Shown here: positions 1 to 9,664 of the stretch, piece after piece
Position numbering within the stretch: the first letter of the stretch is position 1
Layout: the number at the start of each line of letters is the position of its first letter
Source: Sva-07 sp963698565
GTDB taxonomy: Bacteria > Actinomycetota > Acidimicrobiia > Acidimicrobiales > Ilumatobacteraceae
Assembly: GCA_963698565.1 (NCBI GenBank)
Contig: CAVORH010000006.1
Span: 147,870-211,869, forward strand
Length of the DNA: 64,000 nt
Direction: 5' to 3'
The notes under the pieces: model-generated
Database searches by the model: none
The model's input: only the letters and a program-made list of their open reading frames with translations
Told to the model about the DNA's origin: nothing
Made by a program: the position numbers and the translations under genes

Positions 1-2517
1 CGCCGAGTAGTTCACACTCGACGTGAACGGAACCGTCCCACACGGATACACCGTCGCATAGCCGCCGGCGACCGGATCGACGATCGTCACGTTGACGACC
101 GCGCCGTTCGCTCCGACCGGCACACCACCACGACCAGCAACGGGAACCTGCACGAACTGTCCACCCGACACCGGACCGGTGCCCACGAACAGCCCATCAG
201 CAGCAACCCAACCAGCCCGGGTGTCAGCCAACCGCAGCCGGACTCAACGACACCACGTCGAACCCCTCACCCGGTGGGGCGACAGGGGGCGGCGTGGGCG
301 TCGGCGTGCGGTCGATCGGTCGTACCGCCGGTCGTACCGCCGGTCGTTCCGCCGGTCGTTCCGCCGGTCTGTACCGCCGGTCGACAGCACCGTCCACGTG
401 TAGTCGGTCGGGAGGCCCTCGGTCGTCACCGTCGGTCGCATACACCGTGAAGGTGTGCTCGCCGACTGACGTGGGGTACGTCATCGGGCTCTCGCACGGC
501 TCCGCTCCGAGCCCATCGAGCTCACAGACGAAATCCATGTCCGGCTCGACGGCATCGAACTCGAATGTCGCCGATGTGGCAGAGGTCCCGTCTGCGGGCG
601 CCGACGTGATCGTCACCATCAGATCGGTCGCCAGCACCTCCCACGTGTAGCTGGTCGGTGGGCCGTACAGTCACATCATCGGTGGCATACACCGTGAAGG
701 TGTGCTCGCCGACCGCCAAGGTCGGAGTACGTCATCGGGCTCGTGCAGCTCTCCTCATCACCCTCATCGAGCGTGCAGAGGAAGTCCACACCCTCCTCGA
801 CGGCCTCGAACTCGAATGCTGCCGAGGTGTCGTAGGTCAGCTCTTCGGGCTTCTCTGTGATCGACACCGTCAGATCGGGCGCCACCACCGTCCACGTGTA
901 GACGGTCTGCAGGCCCGCAATTCCGCGGTCGGTCGCATACACCGTGAAGGTGTGTTCGCCGAGCGCAAGGTCGGGATACATCGTCGGGCTCGTGCAGGGC
1001 TCCGGTCCCAGTTCATCGAGCTCACAGACGAAGTCCACGTCCGGTGCGATCCAGATCGATCCGATGACGGGCTCGAACTCGAATGTCGCCGATGTGTCAG
1101 TGGTCTCGTCTTCGGGCGCAGACGTGATCGTCACCATCAGCCGGGCGAGGTCGGCATTCTCATTGAGCCTCTCGACCATGGCCTCCTGGTCGTCGCACGA
1201 TTGCGTGAGGACCGGATCGATGAAGAACCCCTCACCGGTTTCCGGATCGACCACGACCTCGTTCTCGTGGAGGTAGTTGATCACCGAGCGGACGTCGTCA
1301 GCCATCTGGGTGAACCCGGCGACGTTGGTCAGCTCGCTGGTCGACGCTCCGGGAACGATGTCGATGAACTCGACACGATTCGAGGACTGGAGTCCGACTT
1401 CCACGTCAGCGTTCCGACGTCGAGCCACGTCGTGCAGCCACTGAAGACCTCGGACCGGGTGTAGCTCGAAGTCCCTGTAGTCGACGAACTCGGGTTGGCG
1501 GTCACCGGCGAACAACCCGTCATCGTTCGCTACGGAAGGCAGTGTGGTGACGTAGCCCCAGTTGGCGACGTCACCATCGTTGGCAGCGGTGCTGTTGTAG
1601 TACTCGATCGTGTCGATCGTGACCGGCACCGACTTGCCGGACGCAGTGCCGATGGCGGCAGCAGCCAACATCCAGTTGTCGAATCCACCGGAGCCCTGTT
1701 CGATCCATGCCGGGTTCTCCAGTGGGTACTCGACAGTCGGCGGCGGGCCAGCGATCCAGTGAGGAATGGTCCCGGTGTCCATCAGGCCACCCGGTTCTCC
1801 CACCTCAGTCGGCCCGTCGGGCGGCGCCGGAGGGGGCGCCGGGTTGGTCCCTTCTGTCGCAGCGTAGATGGCAGCCTGATCGGGCGATGCGTCGATCGCA
1901 GCGCCGACGGGGACGCCGGTGTCGGGATCGTTGGTCCAGGTCGTGATCCGTCCGGCACCGTCGAGCGTGATGTCGTCCGCAGTCGCGAGCCGGGTCCCGA
2001 CTTCGGCGAGCTTCTTCCACAGCACTTCATCGGACGTTCGAACGAGATTCAGCCGCTCGAGCTCGACCTCCGACGCATACGACTGGAATTCCGTCTGCGG
2101 CGCGCAGGCGGTGTCTTCCGCCACGGGGTCGCCGCCGTCGAGGGAGGCCTCGCCCTGCAGTGGAACGAGATACACCTGTGGCCCATCCAGGCCCAGATTG
2201 GGCGTCGACGGGAGGTCGGGGCTGTCGGGGTCGGAGGGGTCCGAGGGAATCGGCTCGTACGAGATCGGCTGGACACAGGTCACTGCGACCGGGTCCACCT
2301 CACCCACCTCGTAGAACGTCTCGGACAGGATCGGAACACCGTCTTCGTCACGCAAGATGACGAAGAGATCGGCATAGATGTCACCCGTGGTACTGCTGCC
2401 CCCACCGGCGCCCCCACCGCCGCCTTCTCCAGGTGCGGCCGAGGCCGGTGGTGGAAGGACCAGGATCATCGATGCGGCCAGGCCGGCGAGCCCGCCGATC
2501 AGTGTCGACTTGCGCAT
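1..2517 (-). CDS. Secreted Ig-like repeat protein (3' end outside window, several frame breaks)
   Basis: The start at 2517 (MRKSTLIGG) follows a strong AGAGGAGGA ribosome binding site and opens a clear signal peptide ending near ASAAPGEGG. A unique region of roughly 430 residues follows. Then come three related Ig-like repeats of about 75 residues, each with the pattern FxCxLDxxxxxxCxSPxxYxxxxxGEHTFTVYATD, spread over about 1140-430. A Thr/Gly linker follows. Reading past an apparent stop at 224 gives LADTRAGWVAADG and a further ~70 residues to the window edge, which resembles the C-terminal LxDTR-type domain seen in many actinobacterial secreted proteins. The frame changes near 700, 655, 430, 370 and 240, always between segments that clearly belong together. 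Function is unknown; an adhesive or surface role is an inference. The protein continues beyond position 1. Confidence 0.7.
318..378. repeat. 12-bp tandem repeat coding a Thr-Gly-Gly linker
   Basis: Five copies of a 12-bp unit (GGTCGTACCGCC or GGTCGTTCCGCC on the plus strand) encode TGGT-type repeats on the minus strand. The fifth copy is 13 bp because of one extra T. This shifts the frame inside the secreted repeat protein and marks one of its frame breaks precisely. Confidence 0.8.
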
Positions 2518-2521
2518 GACT

Positions 2522-2770
2522 CCTCCTCTGCGGGATCCCACTCTCGTGGTCACCCGACGTCTCGAACGACGGAGAAGGGTCCCCAGACCGAAGAACCTCC
2601 GGACGTCGTGACCTCAGGAATAAGGGCCTTCCGAACCCTGAATCGAGAGCGGACGAACCGTCTCGACCCCTTCAGGCTCCACCGGCGTTCATCGGCGACA
2701 CAGGGCAGAAGGTCCCGGTGTGACCAACGTTGCTCCGTGTGTTCGCAAACGTCCGTCGGAAAACAACTGA
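2522..2770. other. Intergenic leader of the secreted protein, no gene seen
   Basis: This stretch separates the secreted protein start from the tRNA-Arg terminator. Apart from the ribosome binding site at its left edge I see no conserved coding sequence. It presumably holds the promoter of the secreted protein, but no convincing -35/-10 pair could be fixed. Confidence 0.5.
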
Positions 2771-2795
2771 GGGGCCTTCCCATCGGGAAGGCCCC
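2771..2795 (-). terminator. Hairpin terminator downstream of tRNA-Arg
   Basis: A 10-bp perfect stem (GGGGCCTTCC/GGAAGGCCCC) with a 5-nt loop lies 11 bp beyond the 3' end of tRNA-Arg. On the minus strand it is followed by the T-rich TCAGTTGTTTT. Confidence 0.75.
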
Positions 2796-2806
2796 TCGGT
2801 GTCCTG

Positions 2807-2879
2807 CGCGCTCGGAGAGAGTCGAACTCCCAACCGCTTGATCCGTAGTCAAGTGCTCTATCCATTGAGCTACGAGCGC
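2807..2879 (-). tRNA. tRNA-Arg (anticodon ACG)
   Basis: Read on the minus strand, the acceptor stem GCGCTCG pairs with CGAGCGC. The D arm is GCTC...GAGC, and the anticodon stem CTTGA/TCAAG encloses loop CTACGGA, giving anticodon ACG. A TTCGACT T-loop is present. The gene is 73 nt with no encoded CCA. This arginine tRNA reads CGU, and CGC if its A34 is converted to inosine. Confidence 0.95.
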
Positions 2880-2945
2880 CGGTTTGTGACGGGCGACAGT
2901 GTAGGCGGAACTTCGCCGCGTTGCAGCGGCCTCGATGCGGCGAGT

Positions 2946-4370
2946 TCAGCCGCCCCAGGGGCCCCAGCCACCCGCCCGCTGATACAGGGTCAACGCGGCG
3001 CGGGCGTTGAGGGTGGGGTCGTAGAGCTGCTCGGGCGACGTGATGCCGAGGTCGCCGAGCCAGCTGCGGTGCACACTCCAGTAGATCTGGAACACGCCGT
3101 AGCAGCAGTTGTTCTTCGCCGTGGCGCGGAAGTTGCTCTCGCGCCAGGCGATCTCGAGGGCTCGCTCCTCGAGTTCGTCCGGCCAGACGGCCCGGACGAT
3201 CGCCTGGACCTGGTCGGCGGTCGCGTTCGACGAGGCAGGCGGCGCCACCGTGGTGGTCGGAGCGATGGTCGAGCGGGGCGTGGTGGCAGTCGGCTTCGTC
3301 GCAGTGCTGCGCGAACCCGACGAGGACGCGCCGCTCGGTGCCGGCGTGGTCGCAGGCGCCTGCGTGGTCGCGGGCGTCGTGGCGGGTGGGGGCGGCGTGC
3401 GCGCTCCGATGGGCAGGCAGATCGTGCGGCCCGGATACAACGGCGTGTCGGATGTGGCGTCGTTGACGGCGAACAGATCAGCGATGTCGACGCCCGCGCC
3501 ATCGGCGAGCCGGATCCAGAAGTCGCCGGCGACGATCTCGTACTCGGCCCCGCAGCGCGTCTCGGCCAGCGATTCGGACTTCGGCGACGCCGTTGCGGTG
3601 GAGGCCGGCTCGGTGACAGCCGGCTCGGTGGAGGCCGGCTCGGTGACAGCCGGCTCGAGCGCTGCCGCCGGCTCCGTGGCGGCGGACGCCGAGGCTGCGG
3701 TTCCGGCGCCGGCCGACGTGTCGGTGTTCGACGCCGCGGTCAGCGGTGCGGCAGTGTCGGGCGCGGTGAGAGCGTCGGCCGTCGGGTCCGAGGCGACCTC
3801 GGTGGCGGGGATGGCCAGTGCGGACGGTGCGTCGGCGGTGCGGAGCGCGTCGTTGCTGTCGGAATCAGAGGTGAACGACATCGCGACCGGAACGAGCAGC
3901 GTGAGGACGACCGCCACGCCGCCGAACCGGGCGAGGAGCGGATCGACGCCACCTCGTGGGCGATCGACGGGTTGCTGCCAGCCGTCGTCCCACGCGCCGG
4001 AGACGCCTTCGTCAGCAGTGTCGTCGTCATCCAGCCACGGGGCAGACGCTTCGACCTCGAGCGCCGCGTCATCCGATGCTGACGGCCTCGGTGTGATTCG
4101 TTCTCCGGTCGGCGCGAAATGGGACCGTGTCGCTCCGGCGTGCGTCCGGGTCGCTGACCGACCGGTCGAGTTCCACCAACGTCGTGCGGCGGCACCCAGA
4201 CCGGGGACAGCGGCGTCACCGAGGGCGGTGTCGTCGTCGGTCTGATCCGTGGCCCGCTCCGGCCGCCAATCGGCGGCGTCTCCCCAGAAGTCACGACTGG
4301 GGTCGCTTCCGGGATCCGACGGTGCCAGCTCACGCCAGCGATCGGCGTCGGGGTGGGGTTGGTCGGTCAT
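2946..4370 (-). CDS. Membrane-anchored LysM protein with C-terminal transglycosylase-like domain
   Basis: This 474-residue protein has a hydrophilic cytoplasmic N-terminus of about 145 residues and one transmembrane helix (FGGVAVVLTLLVPVAMSF). A long Ala/Thr/Ser/Pro-rich extracellular stretch contains TEPA-type repeats. A LysM-like module (YEIVAGDFWIRLADGAGV...PGRTICLP) near residues 275-320 would bind peptidoglycan. After another low-complexity linker the last ~80 residues contain RESNF, CYGVFQI and WGPWGG, typical of goose-lysozyme or Rpf-like transglycosylase domains, with the Glu of RESNF as the likely catalytic acid. It probably remodels cell-wall glycan. It stands alone between tRNA genes. 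Confidence 0.72.
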   Translation of the reverse strand: MTDQPHPDADRWRELAPSDPGSDPSRDFWGDAADWRPERATDQTDDDTALGDAAVPGLGAAARRWWNSTGRSATRTHAGATRSHFAPTGERITPRPSASDDAALEVEASAPWLDDDDTADEGVSGAWDDGWQQPVDRPRGGVDPLLARFGGVAVVLTLLVPVAMSFTSDSDSNDALRTADAPSALAIPATEVASDPTADALTAPDTAAPLTAASNTDTSAGAGTAASASAATEPAAALEPAVTEPASTEPAVTEPASTATASPKSESLAETRCGAEYEIVAGDFWIRLADGAGVDIADLFAVNDATSDTPLYPGRTICLPIGARTPPPPATTPATTQAPATTPAPSGASSSGSRSTATKPTATTPRSTIAPTTTVAPPASSNATADQVQAIVRAVWPDELEERALEIAWRESNFRATAKNNCCYGVFQIYWSVHRSWLGDLGITSPEQLYDPTLNARAALTLYQRAGGWGPWGG

Positions 4371-4565
4371 GGTGGGAGTGGTCGAGTCGGTCGACGAGCT
4401 TCACGCTCAGCGATCGGATGCGCCGGTACAACGAGCCGGTGCAGTGGGTTGCAGAACGTTCTATCTCGTTCGTCATCAAACCGCAACATCAGCGACATGA
4501 GAACGACACACGTGTCATTCGGTGAGCCCGCCGACGGCCGTGAGCGATCGCGTCGGAAACGAACG

Positions 4566-4598
4566 ACGACCGGCGCGCCCGAAGGCGACGCCGGTCGT
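4566..4598 (-). terminator. Hairpin terminator of tRNA-Ser (GCT)
   Basis: A 10-bp stem ACGACCGGCG/CGCCGGTCGT with a 13-nt loop lies directly after the 3' end of the minus-strand tRNA-Ser. It is followed on that strand by TCGTTCGTTTCC. Confidence 0.6.
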
Positions 4599-4600
4599 GG

Positions 4601-4689
4601 CGGAGAGGGTGGGATTTGAACCCACGGATCACATTGCTGCGATCAACGCCTTAGCAGGGCGCCCCATTCGGCCGCTCTGGCACCTCTCC
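4601..4689 (-). tRNA. tRNA-Ser (anticodon GCT)
   Basis: The acceptor stem GGAGAGG/CCTCTCC, anticodon stem GCGCC/GGCGT around loop CTGCTAA (anticodon GCT), a long variable arm and the TTCAAAT T-loop identify a class II serine tRNA of 89 nt. It reads AGC/AGU codons. It is divergent from the next tRNA-Ser, with 37 bp between them. Confidence 0.95.
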
Positions 4690-4726
4690 TGGGAGCCCCG
4701 GAGTGTAGCCCGGTAACCTCGGGACC

Positions 4727-4809
4727 GGAACGGTGGCAGAGTGGACGAATGCAGCCGCCTTGAAAGCGGCCGGCCGCAAGGCTCGGGGGTTCGAATCCCT
4801 CCCGTTCCG
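4727..4809 (+). tRNA. tRNA-Ser (anticodon TGA)
   Basis: The acceptor stem GGAACGG pairs with CCGTTCC. The anticodon stem GCCGC/GCGGC surrounds CTTGAAA (anticodon TGA). The variable arm is long and the T-loop is TTCGAAT. This 83-nt serine tRNA reads UCA and related UCN codons. Confidence 0.95.
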
Positions 4810-4946
4810 CGGATGTGATGAGCCAAAGCCCAACCACCGGTGCCTTCGCTCATCGCGGGCATCATCGTGTCGCGATCGAGTTGCCGGTGAACCGGCCGCG
4901 TCGCGGCACGGTCGATCGCCACCACCGGTGCTGACAAGATGACCAC

Positions 4947-5918
4947 ATGACAGATCTCCAGTTCGGCATGTTCATCCCCCAGGGCTGGAAGATGGAGCTC
5001 TCGTCCATCGCCGACCCCGTGGACAAGTGGCAGCGGGCCGTCGAGATCGCCCAGCTCGCCGAGGAACTCGGCTACGACTCGCTCTGGGTGTACGACCACT
5101 TCCACAACGTGCCGGTGCCCGCCCACGAGACGATGTTCGAGTGCTGGATGACGCTCGCGGCGATCTCGCAGCGCACGAGCACCATCAAGCTCGGTCAGAT
5201 GGTCGGGTGCGCGCCGTATCGCGAGCCGTCGTTGCTGGCGAAGCTCACGTCCAATCTCGATGTGATGTCGGGTGGGCGCCTGATCTGGGGCATCGGCGCC
5301 GGCTGGTACCAGCACGAGTTCACGGGCTACGGCTACGAGTTCCCTGCCCCGGCCGACCGCATCCGCATGCTGCGCGAGACCGTCGAGATCGTCACCGCCA
5401 TGTGGTCGGAGCCCGACGTGTCCTACGACGGCCGCTACTACACACTCGACGGCGCACAGTGCGATCCGAAGCCGCTGCAGTCGCCCCGACCGCAGGTGCT
5501 GATCGGCGGCGGCGGCGAACAGCTCACACTCCGTGTCGTCGCCCGCCTCGCCGACGCTTCGAACTTCGGCGGCAAGCCGCACGAGTTCCAGCACAAGTGC
5601 GACGTGCTGCGCGGGCACTGTCGTGACGTCGGCCGCGACTACGACGAGATCCAGAAGACCTGGTCGCCGGAGGTGTTCATCCGCGAGTCCGAGCAGGAGA
5701 TCCTCGACGGCGGCACCCGCAGCTTCTACGGCGAACCGTTCGAGTCGTGGCACACCGGCAATCTCGTCGGCACGCCCGAGCAGGTCGCCGAGAAGCTCCA
5801 GACCTACATCGACCTCGGCTGCACCGGCTTCTACCCGTGGTGCTCCGACTACCCCGACACCCAGACGATGCGTCTGTTCGCCGAGCAGGTGATCCCGCAG
5901 GTCCGCGCCGCGAACTGA
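4947..5918 (+). CDS. LLM-class F420-dependent oxidoreductase
   Basis: This 323-residue protein has the luciferase-like monooxygenase fold signature: an N-terminal FGMFIPQGW strand, AEELGYDSLWVYDHFHNV, a GQMVGCAPYREPSLLAK stretch, the DVMSGGRLIWGIGAGW motif and PQVLIGGGGEQ. It is closest in appearance to the F420-dependent TIGR03560-type subgroup, which uses coenzyme F420 rather than FMN. Its substrate cannot be read from the sequence. It lies alone on the plus strand, convergent with the adenosine deaminase gene. The ATG at 4947 gives the family-typical N-terminus. Confidence 0.85.
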   Translation: MTDLQFGMFIPQGWKMELSSIADPVDKWQRAVEIAQLAEELGYDSLWVYDHFHNVPVPAHETMFECWMTLAAISQRTSTIKLGQMVGCAPYREPSLLAKLTSNLDVMSGGRLIWGIGAGWYQHEFTGYGYEFPAPADRIRMLRETVEIVTAMWSEPDVSYDGRYYTLDGAQCDPKPLQSPRPQVLIGGGGEQLTLRVVARLADASNFGGKPHEFQHKCDVLRGHCRDVGRDYDEIQKTWSPEVFIRESEQEILDGGTRSFYGEPFESWHTGNLVGTPEQVAEKLQTYIDLGCTGFYPWCSDYPDTQTMRLFAEQVIPQVRAAN

Positions 5919-5938
5919 TCGGCTCGACGCCCGCGGGC

Positions 5939-6948
5939 TCAGGCGAGATCGGACAGCCAGGCGGCCTTGGCGGCCGGGGCGGCGAAGCTGTGCTCGATCG
6001 AGTTGCGGGCCAGCGCTCGGATGCCGTCGAGATCGAGAGAGCACCACTCCCACGCACGGCGGTACTCGGCGAGCAGGTCGGTCTGGAACATCGGCGGATC
6101 GTCGGTGCCGAGCGTCACGACGATGCCGGCATCGAGCATCCGCGGCAGGGGATGATCGGCTGCCGACTCGACGGCGTGGAGCGCGAGGTTCGACCCGGGG
6201 CAGACGTCGCAGGCGATCCCACGATCGACGAGCATCGCGACCACGTCGGGATCGGACATCACCCCGATGCCGTGCTGGATCCGGACCGCGCCGAACTGCT
6301 CGACGGCGAAGCGCACTTCGGCCGCGCCACCGTGTTCCGCCGCATGGGAGACCCCGGGCAGCCCGCGTTCGCGGGCGGCAACGTAGATCGGTGCGAAGTC
6401 GTCGGTCGTCCAGCTGTCGGCCGGGCCGCCCATGCCGACGGCGACCAGATGGTCGGTGCCGTGGGCGAACACCTCCTGCATCGCCACGGCGCAGGCGTCG
6501 GCGGGCAGATGCGGTGAGATGTCGGGGATCAGACCCCACGAGATGCCGGTGCGGTCGGCCGCCCGCAGGCAGCCGTCGACGATGCCGTCGTGGATCGGCC
6601 CCCACGCCTTGCCCTGCTCGACGATGTGGCCGGTGGCGGAGACGTGGAACTCGACGTGGACGACGCCCTGCTCGACCGCGTGGTCGAGGTACCGCTCGGC
6701 GACGAGTGCGAAGTCGTCGGGCTCGCGCAGCAGATCGAGCACGGCGAAGTAGCGCTCGAGGAACATCGGGAACCCGTCGAAGCGGAACCAGGCGTCGACG
6801 CCGGCGATGTCGTCGGCCGGCGGGCGAACGCCGTGGCGTTCAGCGAGCGTCAGCACCGTCGCCGCATCGACGGTTCCCTCGAGATGCACGTGCAGCTCCG
6901 CTTTCGGGCAGTCCGCCGCACGTACTCGATGGGAAACGGAGCGCTCAT
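5939..6948 (-). CDS. add: Adenosine deaminase (N-terminus frame-broken)
   Basis: The product should hydrolyse adenosine (or a related aminopurine) to inosine and ammonia in purine salvage. It carries the zinc-ligand motif HVHLEGT, the EFHVSATG stretch, HAAEHGG with the catalytic Glu, QHGIGV with a zinc-binding His, and GTDDPPMF with the Asp pair. The uninterrupted frame begins only at a GTG at 6889, inside HVHLEGT. The natural start is probably the ATG at 6948 (MSAPFPIEYVRR), which connects to PKAELHVHLEGT after a one-base frame change near 6915. Adenosine versus adenine specificity is not certain. Confidence 0.82.
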
Positions 6949-6964
6949 CGCGCGCGTCGGTGGG

Positions 6965-7225
6965 TCAGCTGGCTTCTGCCGTGGCGATCGCGACGCGAGG
7001 GTCGCGATTCGGATCGGCATCGGCGTCCAACGAGTCGCGGAAGAGCGTGATGGCCAGGTTGCGCTGGTCGTCGTCGAGCTCGGCGTCCATGATGCGTTCG
7101 ATCGAGGGCGCGAGGTCGCGCCGTCCGACGACGAGCTCGTGGGCGATCTGCTCGGTCGGGGGGAGATCCTCCACCGGGGTGGTGCCGTCGTGCCAGCGGC
7201 TGACCGGCTGCTTCTTGGTGGCCAT
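6965..7225 (-). CDS. Small hypothetical protein, 86 aa
   Basis: A short acidic protein (MATKKQPVSRWHDGTTPVED...) with a conserved-looking middle (IERIMDAELDDDQRNLAITLFRDSL) and no membrane segment. It precedes adenosine deaminase on the same strand by 16 bp relative to the proposed ATG, so the two are probably co-transcribed. I do not recognise a family. Confidence 0.55.
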   Translation of the reverse strand: MATKKQPVSRWHDGTTPVEDLPPTEQIAHELVVGRRDLAPSIERIMDAELDDDQRNLAITLFRDSLDADADPNRDPRVAIATAEAS

Positions 7226-7310
7226 GTTGCCTCGTTCCTTCGACGCCCCGGCTGTGGCGACTCCACGACCGCTCGGCGATCAGGACAACGCTGGCCCCAA
7301 TGAGCCCACC

Positions 7311-7490
7311 CTACCGGGCGACTCGATCGGAGCCGTTGGCCCCCTCGAGTCGGGCATGGAGCCGCGAGCGCAACTCGTCGGGCGGCAACTCCACCCAGGC
7401 CCGCCGGTGTCGACGCTGGTAGGCCACGGCACCTGCGGCGCCGAGCACGGCGATCACACCGGCGACACCGAGGATCTTCGCCCACCTCAC
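7311..7490 (-). CDS. Small single-pass membrane protein, 59 aa
   Basis: Starting at the GTG at 7490 (a GTG at 7496 is also possible), the product has one transmembrane helix (ILGVAGVIAVLGAAGAVAY). A basic QRRHRR stop-transfer and a charged tail PPDELRSRLHARLEG follow. The divergent gene starts at 7513, so longer upstream readings are unlikely. Function is unknown. Confidence 0.5.
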   Translation of the reverse strand: MRWAKILGVAGVIAVLGAAGAVAYQRRHRRAWVELPPDELRSRLHARLEGANGSDRVAR

Positions 7491-7512
7491 GAGCACGTAC
7501 GTTAGAGCACCG

Positions 7513-8151
7513 ATGCCCGACTCGATGACCCTGCGCGACGCCCTCGACGAAGCAGCAACCGGCGACGTGTGGCTGTTCCGTGGGCGGTCAGCCGCCGATC
7601 GTGCGATCCGCCTCTTCACGAACAGCCCCGTCAACCACGTCGGGATCGTGCTCGCGATCGACGACCTCCCGCCGCTGATCTGGCACGCCGAACTCGGCGC
7701 GAGCATGCCGAACGTGTGGACCGGGGAACGCGAACGCGGCGCCCAGCTCCACCTCCTCGAGCGGGCGGTCAGTGTGTGGACGCACCGCTACGGCCAGGAC
7801 CCGTGGTTCCGACAGATCGACATCGAGGTGTCGGACGAGATGGAGAACCAGGCCCTGTCGGTGGTTGCCGAGTACAGCGGTCGCGGGTTCCCGAGCACCG
7901 CGTCGCTCGCCAAGCACTGGCTCACGGGGCGGGTACGCAAGAAGATCTCGCTCACCGACGTGTACTGCGCGGAGCTCGCAGCGATCACCTACGAACGCAT
8001 GGGTCTGCTCGACGGCGAGCGTCCGCCGAACTGGTACGACCCGGGGACGTTCTGGAGCGGGGATCGTCTCGAACTCGTCGGTGCGTCCCTCGGCCCCGAG
8101 ATCCACGTCACCGACGTCACGCCGATCGACGACGCCTGGCGCGACGGCTGA
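7513..8151 (+). CDS. Permuted papain-fold (YiiX/NlpC-P60-like) protein
   Basis: This 212-residue soluble protein shows the order expected for circularly permuted NlpC/P60-like hydrolases. The catalytic His comes first (SPVNHVGIVL, preceded by the helix RSAADRAIRLF) and the Cys later (DVYCAELAAITYERMGLL). This arrangement is seen in YiiX/YebB-type orthopoxvirus G6R-like proteins. Such proteins are thought to be cysteine hydrolases acting on lipid or peptide amide bonds. The actual substrate is unknown. It has its own promoter region, divergent from the small membrane protein. Confidence 0.65.
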   Translation: MPDSMTLRDALDEAATGDVWLFRGRSAADRAIRLFTNSPVNHVGIVLAIDDLPPLIWHAELGASMPNVWTGERERGAQLHLLERAVSVWTHRYGQDPWFRQIDIEVSDEMENQALSVVAEYSGRGFPSTASLAKHWLTGRVRKKISLTDVYCAELAAITYERMGLLDGERPPNWYDPGTFWSGDRLELVGASLGPEIHVTDVTPIDDAWRDG

Positions 8152-8268
8152 CCATCCCGTCGAGCGCGCTCGTCACTGCGCCCAAATCAGTGGACACGTT
8201 CGACCCGGATGACGAACATTTGTATGTTTGTGGTTGCTATTATCGTACTGGTGTGCTATCATGACTCC

Positions 8269-9622
8269 ATGGAGTCAGCCGGCGCCATCACCTTCGAGGA
8301 CGATCTCGACACGGTGCTGAACGACACCGCCGGCCACCTGAACGCCTTGCACGGCCGACTCGTCGACGCCTGCGTGCGCGATGCTCGCTGATCGCACCGC
8401 GTGGGCCGGGCCGGGGGTGGAACGCCCCGAGTTGTACCTCGCCTGGAAGGTCGGGCTGTCGTTGCCGCGGGCGAAGCAGATCGTGGAGATCGCCGAACGT
8501 GCCACCGAACTCCCGGTCACCGTCGACGCGTTGCGGCGTGGCGAGTTGGCGATCGACCAGGTCGTCGCCGTCGTGCGGCGGGCGCCGTGGTGGGCGGATC
8601 GTGAAGTGTGCGAGCTGGCCCGCAACGCCACCGTGCACCAGTTGCGCACCGCACTGGCCACGTATCCGTTCCCCGACTACCCCAACCCGAACGACCCCAG
8701 CAGACACCGACAGCAGCGGTGGCGACAGCGAACCGGAGACGGCGACCACCGACACGATGACGCCGAGCCGTCTGCCGAACCTGCCACGGACCAGTCACCA
8801 CCGACGCCGACAGTGGTGCCGCGGGTGCAGGACCGGGTGTGGTTCGGTGTCGGTGCTGACGGCCGGTTCCGGATGAACGTCGAATGTGACCAGGCGACCG
8901 GGATGATCATCGAGGCCGCGTTGCGTGAGTCACGCGACCGGCTGTTCCACGACGGCCACCCCGACATCGACTGGATCGACACGATCCGCGACATCGCGGA
9001 GCGGTCGTTGGACGCCGTCGCCGACCTCGCCCGCCGCGACCGATTCCGGATCCACATCCACCTCGACACCGACGGCACCATCAGCGACGACCGAGGCCAC
9101 CAACTCCCCGACGCCATCGCGAAGTACATCACCTGCGACGGGCTCGTCACCCCCACCTTCATCCACGACTCGATACCGATCTCGATCGGACGATCCGGAC
9201 GGATGATCCCCGAACGCACCCGCCGCCACGTCATCCGACGCGACCAGCACTGCCGAGTCCCCGGCTGCACCCAAACCCACATCCTCGAAGTGCACCACAT
9301 CATCCACTGGCACAACGGTGGCCCCACCGACACCTGGAACCTGATCGCCCTGTGCCCACACCACCACCGCATGCACCACCAAGGCCAACTCGGCATCACG
9401 GGCAACGCCGACGACGGCACCGTCATCTTCACCGACACCAACGGCCAACCATTGCAACCATCCGGGGCCAGACCCACGCCCCCCGGGGCCCCACCACCAC
9501 CCCCACGAGGGGTCTACCAACACCCCCTCGGTGAACGCCTCGACACCCAGTGGCTCCACTTCAACCCACCACCCGAACACCGCACCACCTGGCAACCCCC
9601 CGAACACCGACGCACCGCCTGA
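8269..9622 (+). CDS. DUF222/13E12-type HNH endonuclease (one frame break)
   Basis: The product has a DUF222 helical domain (WAGPGVERPELYLAWKVGLS..., ALRRGELAIDQVVAVVRRAPWW) and a C-terminal HNH nuclease. That nuclease contains DQHCRVPGC, LEVHHIIHWHNGG, NLIALCPHHHRMHH, so Cys zinc ligands and the His-Asn-His core are complete. This family is multicopy in actinobacteria and its role is unclear. The first 40 codons (from ATG 8269) and the rest (from 8381) are in different frames. One missing base near 8387 would join VDACVR to MLADRTAWAG. An AT-rich stretch (8205-8262) precedes the start. The stop codon at 9620-9622 lies inside the target duplication of the following IS element. Confidence 0.8.
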
Positions 9623-9627
9623 CGCCG
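9620..9627. repeat. Target site duplication, left copy (TGACGCCG)
   Basis: An 8-bp direct repeat flanks the IS element and is identical to 11023-11030. It includes the TGA stop of the HNH gene. Confidence 0.92.
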
Positions 9628-9655
9628 GGGACTATCTCGTTAACGGTGTTTCCGG
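9628..9655. repeat. Left terminal inverted repeat of the IS256-family element
   Basis: The 28-bp end pairs with the reverse complement of 10995-11022. The inner 16 bp TTAACGGTGTTTCCGG are identical and the outer GGGACT matches. Confidence 0.9.
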
Positions 9656-9664
9656 CATTGTTGG

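Noticed and set aside
4629..6605. A 658-residue open frame on the minus strand across tRNA-Ser and the F420-type oxidoreductase
   Set aside because: Its translation is Arg-rich and it runs through both tRNA genes and antisense to a well-conserved gene.
8209..8268. Earlier start (MTNICMFVV...) for the HNH gene with an N-terminal hydrophobic segment
   Set aside because: The stretch is AT-rich promoter-like DNA and DUF222 proteins do not normally have such a leader.
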